In this document: positions 1 through 11,596 of the stretch, piece by piece
Layout of the letters: each line of letters opens with the position of its first letter
Position numbering within the stretch: the first letter of the stretch is position 1
Source: Aporhodopirellula rubra
GTDB lineage: Bacteria > Planctomycetota > Planctomycetia > Pirellulales > Pirellulaceae
NCBI RefSeq assembly: GCF_014192335.1
Contig: NZ_JACHXU010000003.1
Location: forward strand, 62,001 to 126,000
Direction of reading: 5' to 3'
DNA: 64,000 nt
Program-made: the position numbers and the translations under genes
The notes under the pieces: generated by a model
Database searches by the model: none
Seen by the model: the letters and a program-made list of their open reading frames with translations, nothing else
Told to the model about the DNA's origin: nothing

Positions 1-91
1 GATCCAGGGTGTGTTAGACGTGTTGGAAAGCCAGTTCGAAGAAAGCGAATCAACGATTGATACCGACCGAAACTCAGGAGATCAGAAATGA
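1..91 (+). CDS. C-terminal end of an unidentified upstream gene (truncated by window start)
   Basis: Reading from base 2 gives 29 codons in frame, ending in TGA at 89-91. The tail is acidic and polar (VLDVLESQFEESES...) and shows no motif I can name. The stop overlaps the ATG of the next gene at 88-90 (ATGA), so the two are probably translationally coupled and in one operon. Too little is present to assign a family. Confidence 0.5.
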   Translation, partial: IQGVLDVLESQFEESESTIDTDRNSGDQK

Positions 92-1635
92 AGGATGAAA
101 ACCAAGTGGACTCATTGGGCACCGAGGCAACGTCGCGGCGGAACCGAAACGGGTGGCATGTTTTGCTCGCGGCTTTTTTAGCTCTTCCCGTAACGGCGAT
201 TCTGGTTTGGTTGTGGATTCCTTCGTACTCCACGTCGGCGCAGGATCGCGATTCGAGACCCCGTTACCAAACACTGAGAACTGAACCACTTTCGTCGAAC
301 ACGAGAGTATCTGATTGGAATCAGGCTCCACGGCCTATGACTGGGACACTCGATGCGGGGTCACGAAACAGCGGGAATCGTCAATCGGTGCCTGCGTCTG
401 TTGCTCCCCCAGCATCCGATTTCGCCGCGAATCATCGTCTCGTTGTCGAGACCAGCTACCGCGAGGAAGCGTATCCGGTGACGGTGCCGTACACCGGTGA
501 AAGCGGCAGACGGTCAACCAAAATGGAGACGAGAACACGGCGAGTTCCCGTCACAGTCCACCGCTGGGTCCCCGTAGACGGGAGTGCCGAACCGGATCAG
601 ATGCGAGCCTATCACGACGAGCGGATCTTGATGCTCGCCGGGCAACTGCGTGATAAGCCCAGTTCCGACTCCGACTCCAAAGAGGAGGAGGCGAAGTTGA
701 GTGAACTACGCAAGCGATTGGATGCCGAATTTGTGCGGATGCACGAACGGCAAGCGGCGGAAATCGAGGCAACGCAGAAACGCCTCAGTGCCGTGAAGGA
801 GGTTCATGAAAAACGAGGTGAAAATCAATCGCAGATTGTTCAGCGACGAATCGACCAGCTTCTCGGCCGAAGGGATCCGCTCGATTGGAATTATCGTTCG
901 CCCGCGGTCGTCACGCCGCCCGCACCCCAACCACCATCGGCAGCGGTTTGGAGTGCAGACTCACCTAATCAGAGATTCCCTACGTTTGAAAACCGTTTTC
1001 AGGCCCCTCAACCTTTACCTCCGCAACCCTATCCATCGACCTCGGCATTGCTGCAACCTCGTGAGCCTTCTTTCGGTAGTGCAGCTTTTCCGACGCCGAA
1101 CGTTTATCAACCGCCCGCCGCGTTGATTCCAAAAGAAGCGAGTGAGGCGACGGAGCCATCTCGTTTTGGGAACGTCAACGAAGTTTTCGAGGTGATCGCG
1201 AAGGCGAGCGAAGCCGAGTTGACGATCCAATCGACGAAGGTGCGGATGGATGAGGTCGCTGAGTTGTATAAGAAGGGGGCTCTTCCTCAGACGGAACTGC
1301 GAAAGGCGACGCTCGAACATGAGACGGCGAGAAAACGGTCGGCCGTGCTGCAGTTGCAGCTTCAGTCGATTCGGCGTGCATTGGCTCGTGAGGTTGAGAA
1401 CGCCGAGAGGCGATTGGAAGACATTGCTGAACAACACGAGTCGAGGGAATCACCATTGACGGCGGCCGAGGAAATCGCGATCCAGCTAGAAAGCCGCAGA
1501 GCCAATTCAGCGATGGAAGCCGCCAAGGATGCGTTGACGCAATTCGATGAAGCGATGCGACTCATTCCGTCCCGTGATGAAGTTCAGCAACCAAACGAAA
1601 CGCCTGAGGAGCTGAATCCCATTACGACCTACTGA
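88..1635 (+). CDS. Membrane-anchored coiled-coil protein of unknown function
   Basis: A 515-residue protein. The start is supported by an AGGAG site at 76-80, seven bases before the ATG, and by the ATGA overlap with the preceding gene. Visible parts, in order: a basic N-terminus, one membrane helix at about residues 23-45, a segment around 120-165 with a 'PVTVPYT...RRVPVTVH' pattern, a charged coiled coil at about 190-260, a long Pro/Gln-rich stretch at about 270-350, and a second long helical region at about 360-490 rich in Glu, Ala and Arg. The second helical part resembles the periplasmic hairpins of TolC-type or adaptor proteins, but I see no conserved signature. It probably sits in the inner membrane with most of its mass outside the cytoplasm. 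I do not recognise the family. The upstream partner gene lies outside the window. Confidence 0.8.
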   Translation: MKDENQVDSLGTEATSRRNRNGWHVLLAAFLALPVTAILVWLWIPSYSTSAQDRDSRPRYQTLRTEPLSSNTRVSDWNQAPRPMTGTLDAGSRNSGNRQSVPASVAPPASDFAANHRLVVETSYREEAYPVTVPYTGESGRRSTKMETRTRRVPVTVHRWVPVDGSAEPDQMRAYHDERILMLAGQLRDKPSSDSDSKEEEAKLSELRKRLDAEFVRMHERQAAEIEATQKRLSAVKEVHEKRGENQSQIVQRRIDQLLGRRDPLDWNYRSPAVVTPPAPQPPSAAVWSADSPNQRFPTFENRFQAPQPLPPQPYPSTSALLQPREPSFGSAAFPTPNVYQPPAALIPKEASEATEPSRFGNVNEVFEVIAKASEAELTIQSTKVRMDEVAELYKKGALPQTELRKATLEHETARKRSAVLQLQLQSIRRALAREVENAERRLEDIAEQHESRESPLTAAEEIAIQLESRRANSAMEAAKDALTQFDEAMRLIPSRDEVQQPNETPEELNPITTY

Positions 1636-1702
1636 ACTCTTGTTTTGCGTGAAGCGGACGAGGTGACTCCGTTCGAAGGTGAGCGAGTCACCGTCGCGCG
1701 GA

Positions 1703-2395
1703 ATGAGTTCGCGAGAGTGTTGCCACGGTAACAACACTGGCATGCAATACGTTAAATTAATCGTATCGCAATCAGTCATCACTTTCGCCAACGCGTGGAT
1801 GCAAATGGATTCCATGGATCGAGCTTCGCGAATCGCAGTCTTCTTGCAATTTCTGCATGAAGCGAGCCGCCATGTGAAGAAAACGCGTGTGTCGTCCGAC
1901 GATCCGCAGGTCCAGTTGATTCGTGGTGCGGTTGAGGAACATTCGGTCGATGACCAAGGCAAGCCCGCGATGTATCAAAGGTTTGAGAGTGCTTTGTATG
2001 ACGATGCACAATCGATGGTCACGCTTTGGAGCTTCTTTGATCGCTATGAACTATCTGAGTTGCGCGAGTTTCAGCAATTGGTCGCGTTGGAGATTGCGGG
2101 GCTGACGGGTGACCGGCATCCTCGGAAAGTCTTCGATCGCTCGCCGTTTGGAATCGTCGTCCTCGTCGTGGGAACGGTCACGATCTGGATGACGTTCCTC
2201 AGAACCTACACGGGCGACGATCTGAGCGACCTCTTGGAATTAGTCCGATTCAACTGGATCGCCGGCAGCCTCTGGATCGTCGGTCTGTTCGTGGTGATCT
2301 GGTACATTCTCAAAACGCATCGCAACAACGTCCAGATCGCCTTGCTCTCGTCGATAGACCGCGCCTTGAACGTCTATTTGCGAGGTTCGGTTTAG
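1703..2395 (+). CDS. Small membrane protein with two C-terminal helices, unknown function
   Basis: About 230 residues. The start is uncertain: the frame is open from a GTG at 1679, with ATGs at 1703 and 1742, and no candidate has a good Shine-Dalgarno site. The N-terminal two thirds is soluble, charged and predicted helical. The C-terminal third has two strong membrane helices (FGIVVLVVGTVTIWMTFL and SLWIVGLFVVIWYIL) separated by a short acidic loop, then a short cytoplasmic tail. It follows the coiled-coil membrane protein at a short distance on the same strand and may share its operon. I do not recognise the family. Confidence 0.65.
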   Translation: MSSRECCHGNNTGMQYVKLIVSQSVITFANAWMQMDSMDRASRIAVFLQFLHEASRHVKKTRVSSDDPQVQLIRGAVEEHSVDDQGKPAMYQRFESALYDDAQSMVTLWSFFDRYELSELREFQQLVALEIAGLTGDRHPRKVFDRSPFGIVVLVVGTVTIWMTFLRTYTGDDLSDLLELVRFNWIAGSLWIVGLFVVIWYILKTHRNNVQIALLSSIDRALNVYLRGSV

Positions 2396-2414
2396 CGTTG
2401 TGATTCCGCGCATT

Positions 2415-2434
2415 CCGGTGGTTGGCACCACCGG
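2415..2434. terminator. Perfect 8-bp hairpin between convergent genes
   Basis: CCGGTGGT and ACCACCGG flank the tetraloop TGGC. It lies 20 bp after the plus-strand gene and about 75 bp beyond the stop of the minus-strand cytochrome, so it could serve both as a terminator. There is no T-tract on either side, so it may instead be an interspersed palindrome. The core CCACCG/CGGTGG recurs in the hairpin at 43584-43603. Confidence 0.45.
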
Positions 2435-2447
2435 CATTGGTTGTGTC

Positions 2448-2460
2448 GGCCCTTCGGGCC
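2448..2460. terminator. Second short GC hairpin (GGCCC-TTC-GGGCC)
   Basis: Five perfect GC pairs around a three-base loop, 13 bp after the preceding hairpin and in the same convergent gap. Together the two could form a double transcription barrier. No T-tract. Confidence 0.3.
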
Positions 2461-2508
2461 TGGTGAATGAGGCGGTGTTTGCACGCTGAGCGGGGTTCGC
2501 GCCGCGTG

Positions 2509-3342
2509 CTACTGCTTTGTTTTGCCGTTGAAGACGCCTGTTTGGTTTTTGGGGGGGAGGTGTGCGTGGAGATTGAATTTAGGGCGGTCGTGGCTGTTGA
2601 TGTAGGCGGCGATGTCGTGGGCTTCTTGTGGGGTTAGCAATGCGTCGTCGAGTGGCATTGCAACTTTAAGCCAGGAGGCGAGTTTGGGCACTCGGCTCAA
2701 ACCGGCTCCGTCGTTGTACGATTCCTCGCCCCAAACCGGTGGCCCGTCGTCGCTGCCCAAACCGTTGTCGCCATGGCAGGACGCGCAGTTGTCTTCGTAG
2801 ATAGGTTTGCCTCGGTTGATGTCACCGATGGACTCTTCCAAGGGCGGTACGTGATGAGGGCCGAGCGGTTTGTCGGGATTCATGCGGATCGGTTGGGCCG
2901 TCGACAACCAAGTAATGTAAGCGGTGATCGCGATCGCAACTTCGCTGCCGACGGGCGGGCGGATTCCGTTCTCACTTCTCATGAAACAATTGAGTGCTCG
3001 GTCCTGAAGCGTGATGACGCGTTCTTCTCGAGGTGACCACGCGGGGTACGCGGCGGCGACACCGAGGAAGGTGGCTGCCTCGGGATGCGTTCCGGAATCC
3101 AGATGACACGACGTGCAGTTGAGCGAATTGCCGACGTAGGCTTTCGAAAGCGGATGATCTTTGGTGTTTTCGACGATCTCTCGACCGAGTTCGATGACGC
3201 GGCTCAGTTCGCCGGGAGGCAGAGAACGCGATGTCCTCCCGGAATCGTTTGAGTCGTCGGCAATCGCCTGCGCCGAAACACAGGCGATGAACAGACTCGC
3301 GAGTGCCACCGATACGAGATCTCGAGCGGACATGTCAGGCAA
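2509..3342 (-). CDS. Dihaem cytochrome c, thiosulfate dehydrogenase (TsdA)-like
   Basis: A 277-residue exported protein: hydrophobic signal sequence at residues 8-28, then two c-type haem motifs, CTSCH at 76-80 and CASCH at 186-190. The first domain carries 'TLQDRALNCFMRSENG' with Cys119. In TsdA enzymes a cysteine in this region is the unusual axial ligand of the catalytic haem. The second domain has VAMP (Met229) where a distal Met ligand is expected. TsdA joins two thiosulfates to tetrathionate in the periplasm. No tsdB or sox gene lies next to it, so the electron acceptor is not evident. A related thiol- or sulfite-handling dihaem cytochrome is also possible. Fair confidence in the dihaem cytochrome, moderate confidence in the TsdA assignment. 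Confidence 0.75.
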   Translation of the reverse strand: MPDMSARDLVSVALASLFIACVSAQAIADDSNDSGRTSRSLPPGELSRVIELGREIVENTKDHPLSKAYVGNSLNCTSCHLDSGTHPEAATFLGVAAAYPAWSPREERVITLQDRALNCFMRSENGIRPPVGSEVAIAITAYITWLSTAQPIRMNPDKPLGPHHVPPLEESIGDINRGKPIYEDNCASCHGDNGLGSDDGPPVWGEESYNDGAGLSRVPKLASWLKVAMPLDDALLTPQEAHDIAAYINSHDRPKFNLHAHLPPKNQTGVFNGKTKQ

Positions 3343-3495
3343 TTCCTATTCGGGCAACGTCGGAGCATTCCTAGGATGATGTAGCCGATGTCGTCCGGTT
3401 TCCGGCGACGCGGTTGGGGCGAATCCGGCGACCGTGCACCGGCACGTCATCTTTCGGAATGTTTGAGGCGGGTACCGCCTCGTCACTGTACGCGA

Positions 3496-7307
<3,812 letters not shown>

Positions 7308-7311
<4 letters not shown>

Positions 7312-8744
7312 GAAAAGTCTCCCGTCGCAGGCGGATGTGCCACTGCGGTGCCGGATTTCGATCCGGTATCAGGAGTCAGCCATTCATTCCTCGGAACGCT
7401 TTCGTAGTCGTCGGGCAATCCGTCTTCCACGACTTCGATGGTGCCTTCGATCGTTTTAACTTCCATCTCCGGGCGAGCTTGCAAAAGTCCTTCCGTGACG
7501 AGCGTTTCATCACCGACCAGCCCACTGCGAACGACCCGTAGTCCGTCGACGATCGGACCTACCTTCACGGCGCGGCGTTCGATGACCGAATCGTTGACGA
7601 CGTAAACGAACTGAGACGCTTGGTCGGTGCCGATCGAGGAGTCCGGAATCAACACCGCCTCGTACGCTGAACTGCCGGGGATCCGAACACGGGCGAACAT
7701 ACCCGGCAGCAGCACTTGGTCTTCGTTGGACAGGATACAGCGGGCACGCATGCTCGCGGTGTCGACGTCGAATCGGTTATCGACGAAATCCATGTGTCCC
7801 GTATGAGGAAACCCGGTCTCGTCGACGAGACCGAGGAAGACCGGGTTCTTGGCAACGCGAGAACTTTGCCGCTCGCCCGATGCCGCCAAGCGGATGTACT
7901 TCAGTACTTCCTGTTCGTTTGCATCAAACGTGCAGTAGATGGGATCGACGGAAGTGATGGTGGTCAGCAAGGTGGGTGACGCGGTTCCACCGCTGATCAG
8001 GTTCCCTTCGTTGACATATTCACGGCTGATCCGACCGGTGATCGGCGATGTGATACGTGCGTAGTCGAGGTTCAGTTGTGCGGTGTCGATTCCTGCCTGG
8101 GCCGCTTCGATGGCGGCTTTGGCGGTTTCGATCATGGCTTGCGCCGATCGGATTCCCGCACGGGCGGCCTCCGTATCGGCTTTGGCTTGGAGGTATTCGG
8201 CTTCGCGTTGGTCGAGTTCTTCGGCGCTGGTCGCGTTTCGCTGCATCAAGGTTCGGGCCCGTCTGACTCTCGCGTCGGCGAGTTGCACCCCAGCGTCGGC
8301 TTGCAATCGTTGAGCCTCGGCCTCACCCATGCCAGCCTCTGCCTGTTGAAGTTGCGATTTGGCTTGGCTCATCGCGGCTTTTGCCGAATCCAAATCGGCC
8401 TGGAAGGGACGCGGGTCGATCACAAACAGCAGGTCGCCTTCGTTAACGATTTGCCCTTCGTCAAAGTGAATCGATTTGAGGTAGCCGCTGACGCGGGCCC
8501 GAATTTCCACAAACTCGATCGGTTCCAGACGACCGGTGTAGGAGTCCCACTCGACGATCTTTTTGGTGATCGGCTTTGCGACAGTGACGGTGACGGGTGG
8601 GCGTGGCGGCGGGCCCTGTTGTCCGCGATCGCAGCCGATCAGCAGGAGCGTCACAAGACTCAGGAAGGTTGTGAATCGTGGGCGAGGTGTATTCAAGGCT
8701 GTGACTGAATGTTGTGTAAAAGACGCGGGCATGCTCGATCGCAT
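7308..8744 (-). CDS. RND efflux periplasmic adaptor (membrane fusion) lipoprotein
   Basis: 478 residues from the ATG at 8744 (an in-frame ATG at 8732 is equally possible; the frame stays open to 8930 but that extension looks non-coding). A hydrophobic signal ends in the lipobox LLIGC (Cys38), so it is probably a lipoprotein. Then come the HlyD/AcrA features: a lipoyl half-motif (RARVSGYLKSIHFDEGQIVNEGDLLFVID), a long alpha-hairpin rich in Ala, Gln and Glu (about residues 115-220), the second lipoyl half (ITSPITGRISREYVNEGNLI), a beta-barrel and a membrane-proximal domain. It links the RND pump to an outer-membrane channel; no TolC-family gene is visible here, so the channel must be encoded elsewhere. 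It is the first gene of the adaptor-pump operon and is divergent from the marR gene. Confidence 0.9.
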
Positions 8745-8909
8745 TGGATAAATCACGCGGAAGTGGCAGGTGACTTCTCTACATGTCGAAGTGGCGATGG
8801 CGTCCGCAACGGGGTAACGGACACGGACGTTCAGGATGGAAAACGCTCTGAAAACCAGACTGACACTGGAAATCAGGGGCGGGTTCATTTTGAGCGGAAA
8901 TGTTTTATT

Positions 8910-8947
8910 GATAAGATACTTGCCGGTCAAGCTCTTAGCGATAAGAT
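8910..8947. promoter_or_regulatory. Candidate MarR operator between marR and the efflux operon
   Basis: Two direct copies of GATAAGAT (8910-8917 and 8940-8947) flank an imperfect dyad at 8913-8936 whose core is CTTG-CCGGT-CAAG. It lies 8-45 bp before the marR ATG, in the 210-bp gap between marR and the divergent adaptor gene. MarR regulators usually bind such palindromes to repress themselves and a divergent efflux operon. The site is inferred from position and symmetry only. Confidence 0.4.
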
Positions 8948-8954
8948 TGACGGA

Positions 8955-9440
8955 ATGAACCTTCGCGAGGAACTCAAACGACCGGTCCCGTTCGCCTCCT
9001 TAGAGCAGGAAACTCTCCTTAATCTGCTGCGTGTTGGTGACCAGCTCGACAATAAGGTGTCCCGGTTGTTCCGCACCCACGGGCTGACGTTGTCACGTTT
9101 CAATGTGCTGAGAAACCTGGATCTGGCGGATCGGCCGCTGACGTGCGGTGAGATCGGTGAACGGATGATTCAGGTTGTTCCCGCGGTCACGTCGTTGGTC
9201 GATCAGCTCGAAAAACACGATCTCGTGGTCCGCCGACGATGCCAGAGGGATCGCCGTGTCGTCTATATCGCCATCACCGAGGAGGGGCGGCGGTTGTGCG
9301 AAGAGTTGAGAGATCCGCTCGATCAGCTCGAAATGCGGCTGATGGGAAAGATGACCCAGAAAGACTTGAAATCGCTGATCCGTCTTTTGGGAAAGGTGCG
9401 AGCGTCGATCGCGTCGGCGGAAGAAGCCGACGCGGGCTGA
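8955..9440 (+). CDS. MarR-family transcriptional regulator
   Basis: 161 residues from the ATG at 8955; the frame is open further upstream but the MarR fold begins here. It shows the winged-helix pattern: dimerisation helix (LEQETLLNLLRVGDQLDNKVSRLF), recognition helix region (TCGEIGERMIQVVPAVTSLVDQLEKHDLV) and the wing 'RRRCQRDRRVVYIAITEEG', which matches the DxRxxxxxLT-type signature of the family. MarR proteins are dimeric repressors released by small phenolic or oxidising compounds. Divergent placement next to the RND operon, with a dyad in between, makes control of that operon likely. Confidence 0.9.
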   Translation: MNLREELKRPVPFASLEQETLLNLLRVGDQLDNKVSRLFRTHGLTLSRFNVLRNLDLADRPLTCGEIGERMIQVVPAVTSLVDQLEKHDLVVRRRCQRDRRVVYIAITEEGRRLCEELRDPLDQLEMRLMGKMTQKDLKSLIRLLGKVRASIASAEEADAG

Positions 9441-9482
9441 TTGCCCGTGGAGATCGTTGGTTGTCGCCGAATCCGCGTGCCT

Positions 9483-9536
9483 AATGCGACGAGCCTGCCC
9501 AATGCGACGAACCTGCCCAATGCGACGAGCCTGCAT
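9483..9536. repeat. Three tandem copies of an 18-bp unit
   Basis: AATGCGACGAGCCTGCCC is repeated three times with one or two changes per copy (9483-9500, 9501-9518, 9519-9536), followed by a partial copy. It sits in the gap between the convergent marR and mmdB stops. It looks like a replication-slippage repeat. There are no spacers, so it is not CRISPR. Confidence 0.75.
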
Positions 9537-9581
9537 GCCCAATGCAATCAGTGCGTTGGGCCAGTTCTAGCGACGGTCGGC

Positions 9582-10730
9582 TTACTTCACCAATTGTGAC
9601 CAGAGGACACCGGCGGCGATTGCCGATCCGATCACGCCGGCGACGTTGGGGGCCATCGCGTGCATGAGGAGGAAGTTCTGCGGATCGTTCTGTTGGCCGA
9701 CCATTTGCACGACGCGGGCTGAGTCGGGAACCGCCGACACGCCTGCGGCGCCGATCAGCGGGTTGATTTTCTCGGTCAAGAACAGGTTCATGAACTTGGC
9801 GAACAGAACACCACTCGCGGTCGCAACGGCGAAGGCCAACGCCCCCAAGCAGAAGATCAGGATCGAGGCGGGGGTGAGGAAGTGTGACGCACTCGTGCTC
9901 GCTCCCACGCAGAACCCCAGCAGGATGGTGACGATGTCGATCATTCCGGAGCGTGCGGTGGCGGCGAGTCGATCGGTGACGGTGCACTCTTTCAGCAGGT
10001 TTCCGAAGAACAGCATTCCGATCAGCACAATCGCACCGGGGGCGAGCATGGTGCAGACGAGGAATGCGATCACGGGAAAGATGATCCGTTCGCGCGTGGA
10101 GACTTGTCGTGAGGGTTTCATGCGGATCTTGCGTTCGGCTTTCGTCGTCAGCAGCGTCATGATGGGCGGTTGGATCACGGGGACCAACGCCATGTAGGAG
10201 TAGGCCGCGATCGCGATGGCGCCGAGCAAGTCGGGGGCGAGTTTGGATGAGAGGAAAATGGCGGTCGGTCCGTCCGCACCACCGATGATGCCGATCGCGC
10301 CGGCTTCATTAGGGCTGAACCCGAGAACGAGTGCGCCGAGGAATGTGAGGAACACGCCAATCTGGGCTGCTGCGCCGAGGAGAATCAGTTTCGGGTTGGA
10401 CAACATCGTGGAGAAGTCCGTCATCGCACCGATGCCCAAGAATATCAACGGCGGGTAAACACCTTTGGCGACCCCGAAGTAGAGATACTGCATCACACTG
10501 CCCTCGTCGTAAACGCTCAACGGCATTCCCGGAACTGCGGGGATGTTGCCGACGACGACGCCAAATCCGATCGGTACGAGAAGCAGTGGTTCGTAATCTT
10601 TCGCGATCGCCAGAAAGATAAAAATCAATCCAACGACGATCATGATCACGTTGCCGAGTTCAAGGCTGCCGAAGGCAGTCGTCTTGAGTAACTCGCCGGC
10701 TTTGGAAAGCAAAAATTCGGTGTTCATCAA
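9582..10730 (-). CDS. mmdB: Na+-translocating decarboxylase beta subunit (MmdB/OadB/GcdB family)
   Basis: 382 residues, almost entirely hydrophobic with about nine to eleven membrane helices. The family hallmark GIIGGADGPT is at residues 147-156, with the Asp (D153) equivalent to the essential carboxylate of OadB; 'SYMALVPVIQPP' and 'LLGFCVGAS' are further conserved segments. The beta subunit removes CO2 from carboxybiotin and couples this to Na+ export across the inner membrane. It is the last of four genes (mmdA-mmdC-mmdD-mmdB), 18 bp after mmdD. Beta subunits are shared among oxaloacetate, glutaconyl-CoA and methylmalonyl-CoA pumps; the name follows the acyl-CoA type of the alpha subunit in this operon. 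Confidence 0.9.
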   Translation of the reverse strand: MMNTEFLLSKAGELLKTTAFGSLELGNVIMIVVGLIFIFLAIAKDYEPLLLVPIGFGVVVGNIPAVPGMPLSVYDEGSVMQYLYFGVAKGVYPPLIFLGIGAMTDFSTMLSNPKLILLGAAAQIGVFLTFLGALVLGFSPNEAGAIGIIGGADGPTAIFLSSKLAPDLLGAIAIAAYSYMALVPVIQPPIMTLLTTKAERKIRMKPSRQVSTRERIIFPVIAFLVCTMLAPGAIVLIGMLFFGNLLKECTVTDRLAATARSGMIDIVTILLGFCVGASTSASHFLTPASILIFCLGALAFAVATASGVLFAKFMNLFLTEKINPLIGAAGVSAVPDSARVVQMVGQQNDPQNFLLMHAMAPNVAGVIGSAIAAGVLWSQLVK

Positions 10731-10748
10731 TTTTCTCTTCGCAGTCGA

Positions 10749-11165
10749 TTATCGATTGCGTGTTTGCAGACGGTGGGAAGCGTGATGCCGGATACGCCCT
10801 TCGAGCGTCCACGCGAGTTCCGAGGTAGTCAGTTGTCGGGTCCGAACGATTCGGACCGGACCAGGTTCGGCTTCCGCAACGGCGGCAGCAATGATCGCCA
10901 GAATGTGTCCGGGGATCGTTCCATCGTCGGTGGCCGCGGGAGTCGGTTTGGGAGCCTGTTTCGGTTTGGCGGCGTGGTGGTTGGATTCGGGAAAGACTTT
11001 CTCGAGCACACCCATCGCGAATGGGAATGCGCTAATGATGGTGATCAATACGATCAGTGCGAGGAATACAACGATCATGCCCATGACCGCCAACGGGATG
11101 CCGGTCTCTAAGAACAGCGGGGCGAAGCGAGACGTGTCGGCTTCAGCAATCATCGCCATGTTCAT
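10749..11165 (-). CDS. mmdD: OadG/MmdD-like small membrane subunit of the Na+ decarboxylase
   Basis: 138 residues with one strong membrane helix at about 18-39 (PLAVMGMIVVFLALIVLITII), typical of OadG-family subunits, which anchor and assemble the complex. A Lys/Pro/Ala-rich linker (about 65-80) follows. The segment 'PGHILAIIAAAVAEAEPGPVRIVRTRQ' resembles the C-terminal part of longer OadG proteins. It ends in a His/Arg-rich tail. The start ATG overlaps the stop of the biotin carrier gene (ATGA, 11162-11165). The family is poorly conserved in sequence, so the call rests on the single helix, size and position in the operon. Confidence 0.8.
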   Translation of the reverse strand: MNMAMIAEADTSRFAPLFLETGIPLAVMGMIVVFLALIVLITIISAFPFAMGVLEKVFPESNHHAAKPKQAPKPTPAATDDGTIPGHILAIIAAAVAEAEPGPVRIVRTRQLTTSELAWTLEGRIRHHASHRLQTRNR

Positions 11166-11542
11166 TCGAGTTCCACCAACACTTGACCTTCGGCGACGGA
11201 CTCACCGGCTTTGACGTGAACCTTGGCAACCTTCGCGGGTGCTGGGGCGATGATTTGGTTTTCCATCTTCATCGCTTCGAGCACGAGCAGCAGTTGTTCT
11301 TGTTCGACATCCTCGCCATCGGTGACATCGACGGACAGCACAACGCCCGCCATCGGGCTGGTGATCGAACCGGCTTTGATCGGCGGTCGGGGGCTGCTGT
11401 CAGCACGTTTCACCGGAGCGGCCGGTTGAGACGGTGCGGGGGCGGCCAAGGGTGCCGGTGAGGAGGTGCCGCCGGGTTCGTCCATCCGTTCGACGGTGAC
11501 TTCGTAGGCCTTGCCTTCGACGGTGATTTTGAGCTTTTTCAT
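11162..11542 (-). CDS. mmdC: Biotin carboxyl carrier subunit of the Na+ decarboxylase
   Basis: 126 residues. The C-terminal half (about 57-126) is a biotinyl domain with the signature EAMKM; the biotin goes on Lys92. Before it lies an Ala/Pro-rich flexible linker (about 27-55), which lets the carrier swing between the carboxyltransferase and the membrane subunit. The N-terminal 20 residues (KKLKITVEGKAYEVTVERMD) form the short strand-rich region common in such carriers. It is translationally coupled to the next gene and lies 54 bp after mmdA. Confidence 0.92.
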   Translation of the reverse strand: MKKLKITVEGKAYEVTVERMDEPGGTSSPAPLAAPAPSQPAAPVKRADSSPRPPIKAGSITSPMAGVVLSVDVTDGEDVEQEQLLLVLEAMKMENQIIAPAPAKVAKVHVKAGESVAEGQVLVELE

Positions 11543-11596
11543 ACTTTTGCTTTCAAGCGTCTAACGGTTCTATCGTGATGGGTCGAGAGTTGCCGG

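Noticed and set aside
8076-8708. 210-codon open frame on the plus strand
   Set aside because: It is the shadow of the adaptor gene's regular Ala/Gln-rich hairpin.
9483-9536. CRISPR array
   Set aside because: The 18-bp units abut with no spacers and no cas genes are nearby.
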